Shown here: positions 1 to 4,960 of the stretch, piece after piece | Layout of the letters: each line of letters begins with the position of its first letter | Numbering within the stretch: position 1 is the first letter of the stretch | Origin: Methanosarcina sp. | Lineage (GTDB): Archaea > Halobacteriota > Methanosarcinia > Methanosarcinales > Methanosarcinaceae | DNA length: 5,008 nt | Direction: 5' to 3' | NCBI GenBank assembly: GCA_013331265.1 | Contig: DUGS01000109.1 | Location: 21,217-26,224, forward strand | Translations under genes and position numbers: made by a program | Notes under the pieces: generated by a model | Databases searched by the model: none | The model's input: the letters and a program-made list of their open reading frames with translations, nothing else | Told to the model about the DNA's origin: nothing

Positions 1-1273
1 TCTTTTCCCCGAAAGCTTCTTTTACAATTTTAACTGCGCAGAGTTCCCCGCACATAGAGCAGGCATCGCTTTCTGTCTTGCGGGCGTCCCGGATTTTACG
101 GGCGCGGTCGCCGTCGATTGCAAGCTCGAACTGTTTCTCCCAGTCAAGGTCCCTGCGGGCATAGGCCATGGCTGTGTCCCGCTTCCAGGCGCGTTCTCTT
201 TGCCCTTCTTTTATGAGGTCGATAGTGTGAGCTGCAAGCTTTGTTACGAGCAGGCCCTCTTTGATGTCCTCAATGGATGGGAGGGCAAGGTGTTCGGAGG
301 GGGTAACCATACAGAGGAAGTCAGTGCCGTACATTCCTGCTACTGCACCTCCGATTGCACCCGTAATGTGGTCAAAGCCTGGGGCAACATCGGTAACAAG
401 CGGACCCAGAAGGTAGAGAGGAGCTCCGTCGCAGAGCTCTTTCATGCCCCGGACGCTGAGTTCGATTTCATTTAACGGGACGTGCCCCGGCCCTTCCACA
501 AAAGTCTGGACATTGGCAGCCCTTGAACGTTTTACAAGTTCCCCGAGGGTAATGAATTCCATGAACTTCGGGCGGTCGGAAGCGTCAGCAATACAGCCGG
601 GACGCATACCGTCTCCAAGGCTCAGGGTCATGTCGTATTCTTTTGCGATTTCAAGGAGATAGTCAAATTCGGCATAAAAGGGGTTGTCTTCCCCGTTGTG
701 CAGCATCCAGGCAAGGGTAAAAGAGCCTCCGCGGCTGACCACATTCATTATCCTGTCACTCTGGCGCAGGCGCTCAAGGGAGTTTAAGTTGACTCCGGCA
801 TGTATAGTTACAAAGTCCACTCCCTGTTCGGCATGTTTCCTGACGGCATTGAACATGTCGTCGGAAGTCATTTCCACCACTATTTTCTGGGAAGCTGCAG
901 CCTGGTAGATAGGGACAGTCCCTACCGGGATGTTTACGGCTTTAAGAATGCGGGTGCGGATCTCGTTAAGGTCTCCGCCTGTTGAGAGGTCCATTACTGC
1001 ATGAGCCCCGAAGGCTTCTGCAGCTTTTGCTTTCTCGACTTCGGCATCAATATCGATGCAGTCCCTTGATGTGCCTACATTGGCGTTTATTTTTGTGCTC
1101 ATATATTTGCCAATCCCGACAGGGAGGGTTTCTCGCCTGATATTTTTCGGAATAGCGATGAGACCTTTTGCAACGCAGGAACGGACAGTATCAGCATCTA
1201 TTCCTTCAGCTTTTGCCACGGCTTCCATTGCAGGGGTAATGATTCCCCGCTTTGCATCTTCCATCAGCGTCAT
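1..1273 (-). CDS. thiC: Phosphomethylpyrimidine synthase ThiC (3' end cut by window edge)
   Basis: ThiC is a radical-SAM enzyme that rearranges aminoimidazole ribotide (AIR) into hydroxymethylpyrimidine phosphate, the pyrimidine half of thiamine, in the cytoplasm. I translated the minus strand by hand: 424 open codons from the ATG at 1271-1273 to the left edge, with no stop. Visible family marks are an NxGTSRD-type segment near residue 65, VTIHAG (155-160), SRGGS (180-184), DGMRPG (221-226), EGPGHVP (260-266), DVAPGFDHI (295-303) and TPSEHL (324-329). H264 and H328 are the likely metal-binding histidines. The C-terminal cluster motif is C405-x2-C408-x3-C412, which would hold the 4Fe-4S cluster. 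The protein lacks the N-terminal domain of the roughly 630-residue enterobacterial form, as expected for archaeal ThiC of about 430 residues, so only a few residues are missing. The start is chosen because GGAG lies 6 nt upstream; an in-frame ATG at codon 4 is less well placed. Confidence 0.97.
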   Translation of the reverse strand, partial: MTLMEDAKRGIITPAMEAVAKAEGIDADTVRSCVAKGLIAIPKNIRRETLPVGIGKYMSTKINANVGTSRDCIDIDAEVEKAKAAEAFGAHAVMDLSTGGDLNEIRTRILKAVNIPVGTVPIYQAAASQKIVVEMTSDDMFNAVRKHAEQGVDFVTIHAGVNLNSLERLRQSDRIMNVVSRGGSFTLAWMLHNGEDNPFYAEFDYLLEIAKEYDMTLSLGDGMRPGCIADASDRPKFMEFITLGELVKRSRAANVQTFVEGPGHVPLNEIELSVRGMKELCDGAPLYLLGPLVTDVAPGFDHITGAIGGAVAGMYGTDFLCMVTPSEHLALPSIEDIKEGLLVTKLAAHTIDLIKEGQRERAWKRDTAMAYARRDLDWEKQFELAIDGDRARKIRDARKTESDACSMCGELCAVKIVKEAFGEK

Positions 1274-1279
1274 TTTTTA

Positions 1280-1283
1280 CTCC
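1280..1283 (-). promoter_or_regulatory. Shine-Dalgarno site of thiC
   Basis: On the minus strand GGAG sits 6 nt before the ATG at 1271-1273. It matches the anti-Shine-Dalgarno tail of archaeal 16S rRNA and decides the start codon in favour of the first ATG over the one three codons later. Confidence 0.75.
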
Positions 1284-1305
1284 GTATGTGAGGTGGATGA
1301 GATAA

Positions 1306-1352
1306 GTATTCAGTCCTAAGGTATTCAAGCCCTGAAGTATTCTAACCCTAAA
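1306..1352. repeat. Three imperfect 15-16 bp tandem repeats in the thiC leader
   Basis: Three consecutive units begin with GTATTC: GTATTCAGTCCTAAG (1306-1320), GTATTCAAGCCCTGAA (1321-1336) and GTATTCTAACCCTAAA (1337-1352). The GTATTC start and the CCT core are kept while other positions vary, so the copies are not recent. The array lies 33 bp from the thiC start. If thiC uses the TATA-like box at 1447-1454, the array would be inside the transcribed 5' leader, where it could bind a protein or alter folding. No function can be assigned from sequence alone. Confidence 0.7.
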
Positions 1353-1446
1353 ATGTTTCAGTTATGAATAAGGACGTATTGATAAGGACACACCAGTAAA
1401 GAAAACAGAACTACCGGTAGATGTACCAATAACAATGATAATGAAA

Positions 1447-1454
1447 TAATATAA
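1447..1454 (-). promoter_or_regulatory. Candidate TATA box of thiC
   Basis: Read on the minus strand this is TTATATTA, a reasonable archaeal TATA box. It would place transcription start near 1424 and give a leader of about 150 nt that includes the 16-bp array. The 17-bp array lies directly upstream, where a BRE or regulator site would be expected. Other AT-rich strings nearby would also score, so the choice is uncertain. Confidence 0.25.
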
Positions 1455-1502
1455 TTGGATTAACTTTCTAATTGGATTAACTTTTTAATTGAACAATCTT
1501 TC
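1452..1502. repeat. Three 17-bp tandem repeats, two nearly identical
   Basis: Unit 1 (1452-1468) is TAATTGGATTAACTTTC; unit 2 (1469-1485) differs only in its last base; unit 3 (1486-1502) keeps 13 of 17 positions, including TAATTG at the start and CTTTC at the end. All three units are 17 bp with no spacer. The array adjoins the candidate thiC TATA box on its upstream side, which fits a set of operator sites or an AT-rich upstream element, but simple replication slippage would explain it equally well. Confidence 0.75.
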
Positions 1503-1683
1503 AGTTAGAACAACTATAATGATTAATCCGGGAATTCCAGTTTGTCGCTTAGAACAGAGAGTAAACTGATATATAGCTTTTTACATTCGGAAAAGTCTCC
1601 AAATAATAAATAAATAGACAAATATATAGATAATGTAAGCATATTAAGCAGGTCACACATGTGCAGGAAATCCATACCTGTTG

Positions 1684-1691
1684 TTTATAAA
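1684..1691. promoter_or_regulatory. TATA-like palindrome TTTATAAA
   Basis: TTTATAAA at this position is a good match to archaeal TATA boxes on both strands. On the plus strand it could start a long-leader topA transcript or a small RNA near 1715; on the minus strand, a long-leader thiC transcript. No gene begins close by, so its use is open. Confidence 0.2.
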
Positions 1692-1754
1692 GCGAAGGGT
1701 TTTTACAGATGGCAGGGGCTTTATAGACTGCGAATAGATAACTAAAGTCATCAG

Positions 1755-1852
1755 TTAGGGTAATTGGTCATTTAGAGTCAAAAATCAAATCGGGAAACGG
1801 TTTATTACCTACCATTACATACTTCCTTTAATAGACCAATAAACCACCCTAA
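1755..1852. repeat. Long imperfect inverted repeat with an alternative pairing
   Basis: The left arm (1755-1769) reads TTAGGGTAATTGGTC. The right arm (1834-1852), read on the other strand, begins TTAGGG, has extra bases, and ends ATTGGTC, so 13 bases pair in two blocks. A second match, GGTTTATT at 1799-1806 with AATAAACC at 1838-1845, shares bases with the right arm, so the two helices exclude each other. The element lies 160 to 260 bp upstream of topA. It may be an operator, a structured leader or the remnant of a small element. Confidence 0.45.
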
Positions 1853-1870
1853 TGGCATATACAGTATGAC

Positions 1871-1942
1871 GTTTCGTATTACGTTTCATATAATGTTTCA
1901 TATAATGTTTCATATAATGTTTCATATAATGTTTCTTAAGAT
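1871..1942. repeat. 12-bp tandem array upstream of topA (four perfect copies, two degenerate)
   Basis: GTTTCATATAAT is repeated exactly at 1883-1894, 1895-1906, 1907-1918 and 1919-1930. A degenerate copy precedes (GTTTCGTATTAC, 1871-1882) and another follows (GTTTCTTAAGAT, 1931-1942), giving six 12-bp registers without spacers. The array ends 26 bp before the candidate topA TATA box. Each perfect unit also contains CATATAAT, which itself resembles a TATA box. The array is flanked by ATGACGTTTC (1866-1875) and ATGACGTTCC (1958-1967). It could be repeated binding sites, a set of alternative TATA boxes or a slippage-prone spacer. The 12-bp period does not match one helical turn, so successive copies face different sides of the DNA. 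Confidence 0.9.
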
Positions 1943-1968
1943 TATCCTGAATTCTTCATGACGTTCCC

Positions 1969-1976
1969 TTATAATA
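1969..1976 (+). promoter_or_regulatory. Candidate TATA box of topA
   Basis: TTATAATA lies 37 bp before the ATG. Starting about 25 bp downstream, transcription would begin near 1999 and leave a leader of about 15 nt, enough for the AAGGT site but not the upstream GAGGT. If instead the last 12-bp unit acts as the TATA box, the leader would be about 60 nt and include both sites. Confidence 0.35.
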
Positions 1977-1995
1977 TTCTATATCACAATAACAA

Positions 1996-2006
1996 GAGGT
2001 TAAGGT
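1996..2006 (+). promoter_or_regulatory. Ribosome binding site(s) of topA
   Basis: Two overlapping options are visible. GAGGT at 1996-2000 is the longer match to the anti-Shine-Dalgarno sequence but leaves a 13-nt spacer. AAGGT at 2002-2006 is weaker but has a normal 7-nt spacer. Both support translation from the ATG at 2014. Confidence 0.5.
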
Positions 2007-2013
2007 ACTTCAT

Positions 2014-4512
2014 ATGACAGTTGTCGCATTTGCAGAAAAAAACAAAGCAGCAGCCCAGATTGCCAGCATCCTTGGCGATGGGGATGTGGATAAAATATCA
2101 GTGGAAGGGCTGCCTGCTTATGAGTTTAAATGGAAAGGAGAAGAGTGGCTGATAATGGGGCTGTCCGGGCATATTATGAGCTACGATTTTCCGGAAAGGT
2201 ATAACAAATGGAGTGAAGTTGACCCGGGCACACTGCTTGGAGTTGACCCTGAGAAATTCGTTACCAGAAAAGAGTATGAAGCTGCAATAAAAAACCTGGC
2301 AAAGAGGGCAGACAAAATAATCCTTGCATGCGACTATGACAGGGAAGGGGAAAATATAGGTTTTGAAGCAAAAACCCTTGCCGAAGAGGTTACAAACGTG
2401 CCTGTATCAAGGGCACGTTTTTCAGCCCTTTCCCCAAAAGAGGTCAGGAAAGCTTTTGAAAGCCCCGTAGACCCTGACCATAACCTTGCTATGGCTGCGG
2501 AAGCCAGGCAGATCCTTGACCTGAAAATGGGGGCTGCTTTTACACGCTTTGTTACGCTCTCGGTCAGGGAAAAGGCAAGGACAAAAGATGTTCTTTCAAT
2601 AGGGCCCTGCCAGACTCCTACCTGCGGGTTTGTTTATGAAAGGGAAAAGGCTATCCGGTCTTTTGAGGCAAAGGACTTCTGGAAGATTACTGCAATCTTT
2701 GCTGCAAAAGGCGGAGAATTCGAAGGTACTCACAGGGCAGGAAACATCCACGACAAAGAAAAAGCAGCCGAGATCTTCAAACGGTTAAAAGGGGCAAAAG
2801 AAGGGCTTGTTGTAAAAAAGACAGTAAAAGAAGCAAAAACCAGCCCTCCGAACCCTTTGAATACTACAGAGTTCCTGAAGCGGGCTTCAAAGTTCCTGGG
2901 GATAAGCCCCGAAGTTGCTCTCGAAACAGCAGAACAGCTATACCTTGCAGGGTTTACCAGCTACCCGAGGACAGAGACAAATAAATACGCAGATGACTTC
3001 GATTTCAAGTCGTTGCTCTTTGATTTTGCAAGGCAGAAAGAGTATAAGCCCTTTGCAGAATCAATCCTCTCTACCCCGATAGTTCCTAAGAACGGAGATA
3101 AAGACGCACACGACCACCCACCTATACACCCCATCCGGGCAGCTGCAAGAGGAGAGGTCAGTTCTGCAGTAAATATCCCGCAGGCGGCAGAAGTCTATGA
3201 CCTTATTGCAAGGCATTTTCTGGCAAACCTGATGCCTGCTGCGGTTTTCGAAAAGACTCACCTCCACCTGCAGGTCCATGAAGAGCCTTTTGACTCCTCA
3301 GGTACCGTGCTTAAAGATGCAGGCTGGCTAGAAGTATATCCATTTGAAAATAAAAAAGATAAGCTCCTCCCGTTTGTAGAGGAAAAAGAGAAAGTGGACG
3401 TAAAAAAGCTGAGCAATACAAAGTCAAAAACCAGCCCTCCGAAAAAACTTACTGAAGCCGAACTCCTGACCCTTATGGACAAGCACGGGATAGGGACAAA
3501 AGCAACAGCTCCAAACCATATAGAAACAAACAAAAAGCGGGGTTATTTCGAGAATAAAGGAAAGACAATATCGATCCTTGATACAGGCTTTACCCTGATG
3601 GATGGGCTTTCCCTGTCTGTCCCGATCCTTGTAAAGCCGGACATTCGCGCAAAAATAGAAGCCCTTATCCAGGAAGTCGAAGACGGAAAAAAAGAGTTTG
3701 AAGCCGCTCTCGATGAGGGTACGACCCTGATTAAAGAAATGTATGCCCAGCTTGAAGCAAACAAAAAAGAGCTGACTTCAAACATTGCAGGCACGATAAA
3801 GGACGAAGCTGCCCTTGAAGACAAGAAAAACTACATAGGGACCTGCAAGGCTTGCGGGCACGTGCTCAGGATCATACAGACGGATTCAGGGCGTTTTGTG
3901 GGCTGTACGGGATACCCGGACTGCAGAAACTCCTTTTCTCTGCCGAAAACAGGAGCCCTGACCGTTCTCAGGAGTAAAGAGTGCAAAAAGGAAGGAGCAG
4001 CCGTCCTGAAGGTAGGAAACAAATACAACTGGTCTGTCGGTGTAGGCCCCTGCTTTAAGTGTGAGCTTGAAAAGGAATGCTACCCTCCTGAAACCGTAGG
4101 GCCCTGCCCTGAATGTGACGGGAGCATGTTCCTTATATCTTTCAAAGATAACCGCTTCCTGGGCTGCACAAAGCGCTGCGGGTATACTCATTCGGTCCCT
4201 AAAACCGGGAAATTGACTATTCTTGATAAAACCTGTAAGACATGCGGCTGGAAGATGTTCAGGCTAAAAGAAGATGGAGAAGGAAACGAAAGCTCGGAAG
4301 AGGATTTCTGCTTAAACCGGCGCTGTACGGAAGGCATAAAATACTGGAAAAAAATGAGCCCCAGAAATGAAGCAAGGGCGCAGAGAAAGATTTCTGCAGA
4401 GCCTGCAACAGGGCAGAGAGCAAAAAGCGCCGCAAGAAGTGCGGAAAGACCGGCAGCAGGCAGAGTTTCAAGAGCGTCATCTTCCGCAGGCGGCAGTAAA
4501 GAGAGTAAGTGA
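2014..4512 (+). CDS. topA: DNA topoisomerase I, archaeal type IA, with zinc-ribbon tail
   Basis: This enzyme cuts one DNA strand through a 5'-phosphotyrosine bond and passes the other strand, relaxing negative supercoils. The 832-residue protein starts with a Toprim domain (about 1-145): E8 in FAEKNKA and D107/D109/E111 in ACDYDREGE, the acidic residues that bind magnesium. The catalytic tyrosine is Y317 in GFTSYPRTET, with R319 beside it. Further marks are IGPCQTPT (about 196-203), DHPPIHP (367-373) and HGIGTKAT (491-498). The tail carries 16 cysteines that fall into four groups of four: C611/614/631/637, C657/680/683/689, C698/701/718/722 and C741/744/766/771, the likely zinc ribbons. Residues 781-832 are basic, rich in Ala, Ser and Arg, and probably disordered. 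The start agrees with the family N terminus, where the Toprim strand begins almost at once. It appears monocistronic. The family assignment is firm; the tail grouping is inference. Confidence 0.97.
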   Translation: MTVVAFAEKNKAAAQIASILGDGDVDKISVEGLPAYEFKWKGEEWLIMGLSGHIMSYDFPERYNKWSEVDPGTLLGVDPEKFVTRKEYEAAIKNLAKRADKIILACDYDREGENIGFEAKTLAEEVTNVPVSRARFSALSPKEVRKAFESPVDPDHNLAMAAEARQILDLKMGAAFTRFVTLSVREKARTKDVLSIGPCQTPTCGFVYEREKAIRSFEAKDFWKITAIFAAKGGEFEGTHRAGNIHDKEKAAEIFKRLKGAKEGLVVKKTVKEAKTSPPNPLNTTEFLKRASKFLGISPEVALETAEQLYLAGFTSYPRTETNKYADDFDFKSLLFDFARQKEYKPFAESILSTPIVPKNGDKDAHDHPPIHPIRAAARGEVSSAVNIPQAAEVYDLIARHFLANLMPAAVFEKTHLHLQVHEEPFDSSGTVLKDAGWLEVYPFENKKDKLLPFVEEKEKVDVKKLSNTKSKTSPPKKLTEAELLTLMDKHGIGTKATAPNHIETNKKRGYFENKGKTISILDTGFTLMDGLSLSVPILVKPDIRAKIEALIQEVEDGKKEFEAALDEGTTLIKEMYAQLEANKKELTSNIAGTIKDEAALEDKKNYIGTCKACGHVLRIIQTDSGRFVGCTGYPDCRNSFSLPKTGALTVLRSKECKKEGAAVLKVGNKYNWSVGVGPCFKCELEKECYPPETVGPCPECDGSMFLISFKDNRFLGCTKRCGYTHSVPKTGKLTILDKTCKTCGWKMFRLKEDGEGNESSEEDFCLNRRCTEGIKYWKKMSPRNEARAQRKISAEPATGQRAKSAARSAERPAAGRVSRASSSAGGSKESK

Positions 4513-4619
4513 AGGACTTTTAAAAGGGATAAAGTTGTGAAGAATAGAAGTGAGCTTCGCTTAAGAGGACTGAATTACAAATATATCTGAGCCTCTGACC
4601 CTGACAACAGTATTAGCTA

Positions 4620-4667
4620 TACCAAACCATTCTTTTCACGCTCGACAAAGGAGAGCGGCCTGTCCCA
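4620..4667. repeat. 48-bp direct repeat, copy 1
   Basis: This segment, from TACCAAACCATTC to GCGGCCTGTCCCA, matches 4961-5008 at 43 of 48 positions with no gaps. The mismatches cluster near the left end (three) and at the centre (AA against GC at 4646-4647). A 5-bp stem CGCTC/GAGCG (4639-4643 with 4653-4657) is possible and the two central changes fall in its loop. It is more GC-rich than its surroundings. Its last bases lead into the purine-rich tract. Confidence 0.85.
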
Positions 4668-4853
4668 AAAAGCAGAAAAAGAAGAGGAAAAGGAAGAAAA
4701 AAGTGGCAAATAAAAATCACAGTGTAAAAAGAATGTAAAAAGCCCCTAAAATGCAGAAAAACAAATTCTGTCAAAAATATTTTTCATCATTGTTTCTTTT
4801 TACTATTTTTCTTTTCTTCTCTCTACTGCTTTCTGCCTCTTTCTGCTTTTTGG
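4665..4853. repeat. Inverted repeat joining purine-rich and pyrimidine-rich tracts
   Basis: CCAAAAAGCAGAAA at 4665-4678 is the exact reverse complement of TTTCTGCTTTTTGG at 4840-4853. Inside these arms the left side stays nearly all purine to 4703 and the right side nearly all pyrimidine from about 4791, so imperfect pairing could extend inward. The left arm overlaps the last three bases of the first 48-bp repeat. Low-complexity sequence makes some of this match cheap, but the GCAG/CTGC core lies within a perfect 14-bp match. Confidence 0.6.
4791..4824 (+). terminator. Candidate T-rich terminator of topA
   Basis: Archaeal RNA polymerase stops at runs of U in the RNA without needing a hairpin. 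This stretch holds T-runs of 4 to 5 separated by single other bases, and 4806-4824 is all pyrimidine. It lies about 280 nt after the topA stop, which would give a long 3' untranslated region. No shorter T-run as good is seen between 4513 and 4780. Confidence 0.4.
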
Positions 4854-4859
4854 TTAGAG

Positions 4860-4878
4860 CCGCCAGACAAGCTGGCGG
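4860..4878. repeat. Perfect 7-bp GC-rich hairpin
   Basis: CCGCCAG (4860-4866) pairs fully with CTGGCGG (4872-4878) around the loop ACAAG. It stands out in AT-rich DNA and is followed by AGGTTTTC. It may be an RNA stem that blocks decay at a 3' end, part of a terminator, or a structural mark of the repeated element around it. Confidence 0.65.
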
Positions 4879-4960
4879 AGGTTTTCGATACTATGTGAAT
4901 TTAAAAACCCTTTTCGAGATAATAGAATACTTTTTCTAATCCGGGCAACGTTATTCGTCT

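Larger units (their letters stand above)
1274..2013. other. Divergent intergenic region between thiC and topA (overview)
   Basis: These 740 bp separate two genes that point away from each other, so the promoters of both should lie here. The DNA is clearly richer in A and T than the flanking genes and has frequent stops in all frames; I found no credible small gene, tRNA or rRNA. It contains three tandem arrays with different units (1306-1352, 1452-1502, 1871-1942), a long imperfect inverted repeat (1755-1852), and TATA-like boxes, including TTTATAAA at 1684-1691, which is palindromic and could serve either strand. A perfect 8-bp palindrome CACATGTG lies at 1656-1663. Between about 1503 and 1655 I see only AT-rich sequence with scattered TATA-like strings. 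I found no match to the conserved core of a TPP riboswitch in the thiC leader. Confidence 0.8.

Noticed and set aside
200..1319. Plus-strand open frames at 200-475, 444-662, 684-908, 800-985 and 1056-1319
   Set aside because: They lie antisense to thiC, whose minus-strand translation matches the ThiC family throughout; their sequences are compositional shadows with no family features.
1274..1450. TPP riboswitch before thiC
   Set aside because: I looked for the conserved CTGAGA-type core on the minus strand of the leader and did not find it; archaeal thiC is usually controlled in other ways.
1871..1942. CRISPR array
   Set aside because: The units are 12 bp and directly adjoining, with no spacers and no cas genes in view.
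3061..4480. Minus-strand open frames inside topA
   Set aside because: They overlap the confident topA frame, look like antisense shadows, and show no ribosome sites or recognisable motifs.
4517..4562. Hairpin terminator directly after topA
   Set aside because: The palindrome CTTTTAAAAG is AT-only in its core and the GAAG/CTTC stem near 4547-4558 has only four pairs with no T-run after it; the T-rich tract further on is a better candidate.
4591..4710. A stop-to-stop plus-strand frame ending in a Lys/Glu-rich run
   Set aside because: It has no start codon or ribosome site, and the Lys/Glu run comes from the purine tract. The differences between the two repeat copies alter most residues they touch.
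4751..4939. A 62-codon plus-strand frame with a Phe/Leu/Ser-rich, membrane-like stretch
   Set aside because: The hydrophobic run is simply the T-rich tract read as codons; there is no Shine-Dalgarno site before the ATG, and the frame overlaps the hairpin and repeat structure. A tiny membrane peptide cannot be fully excluded.
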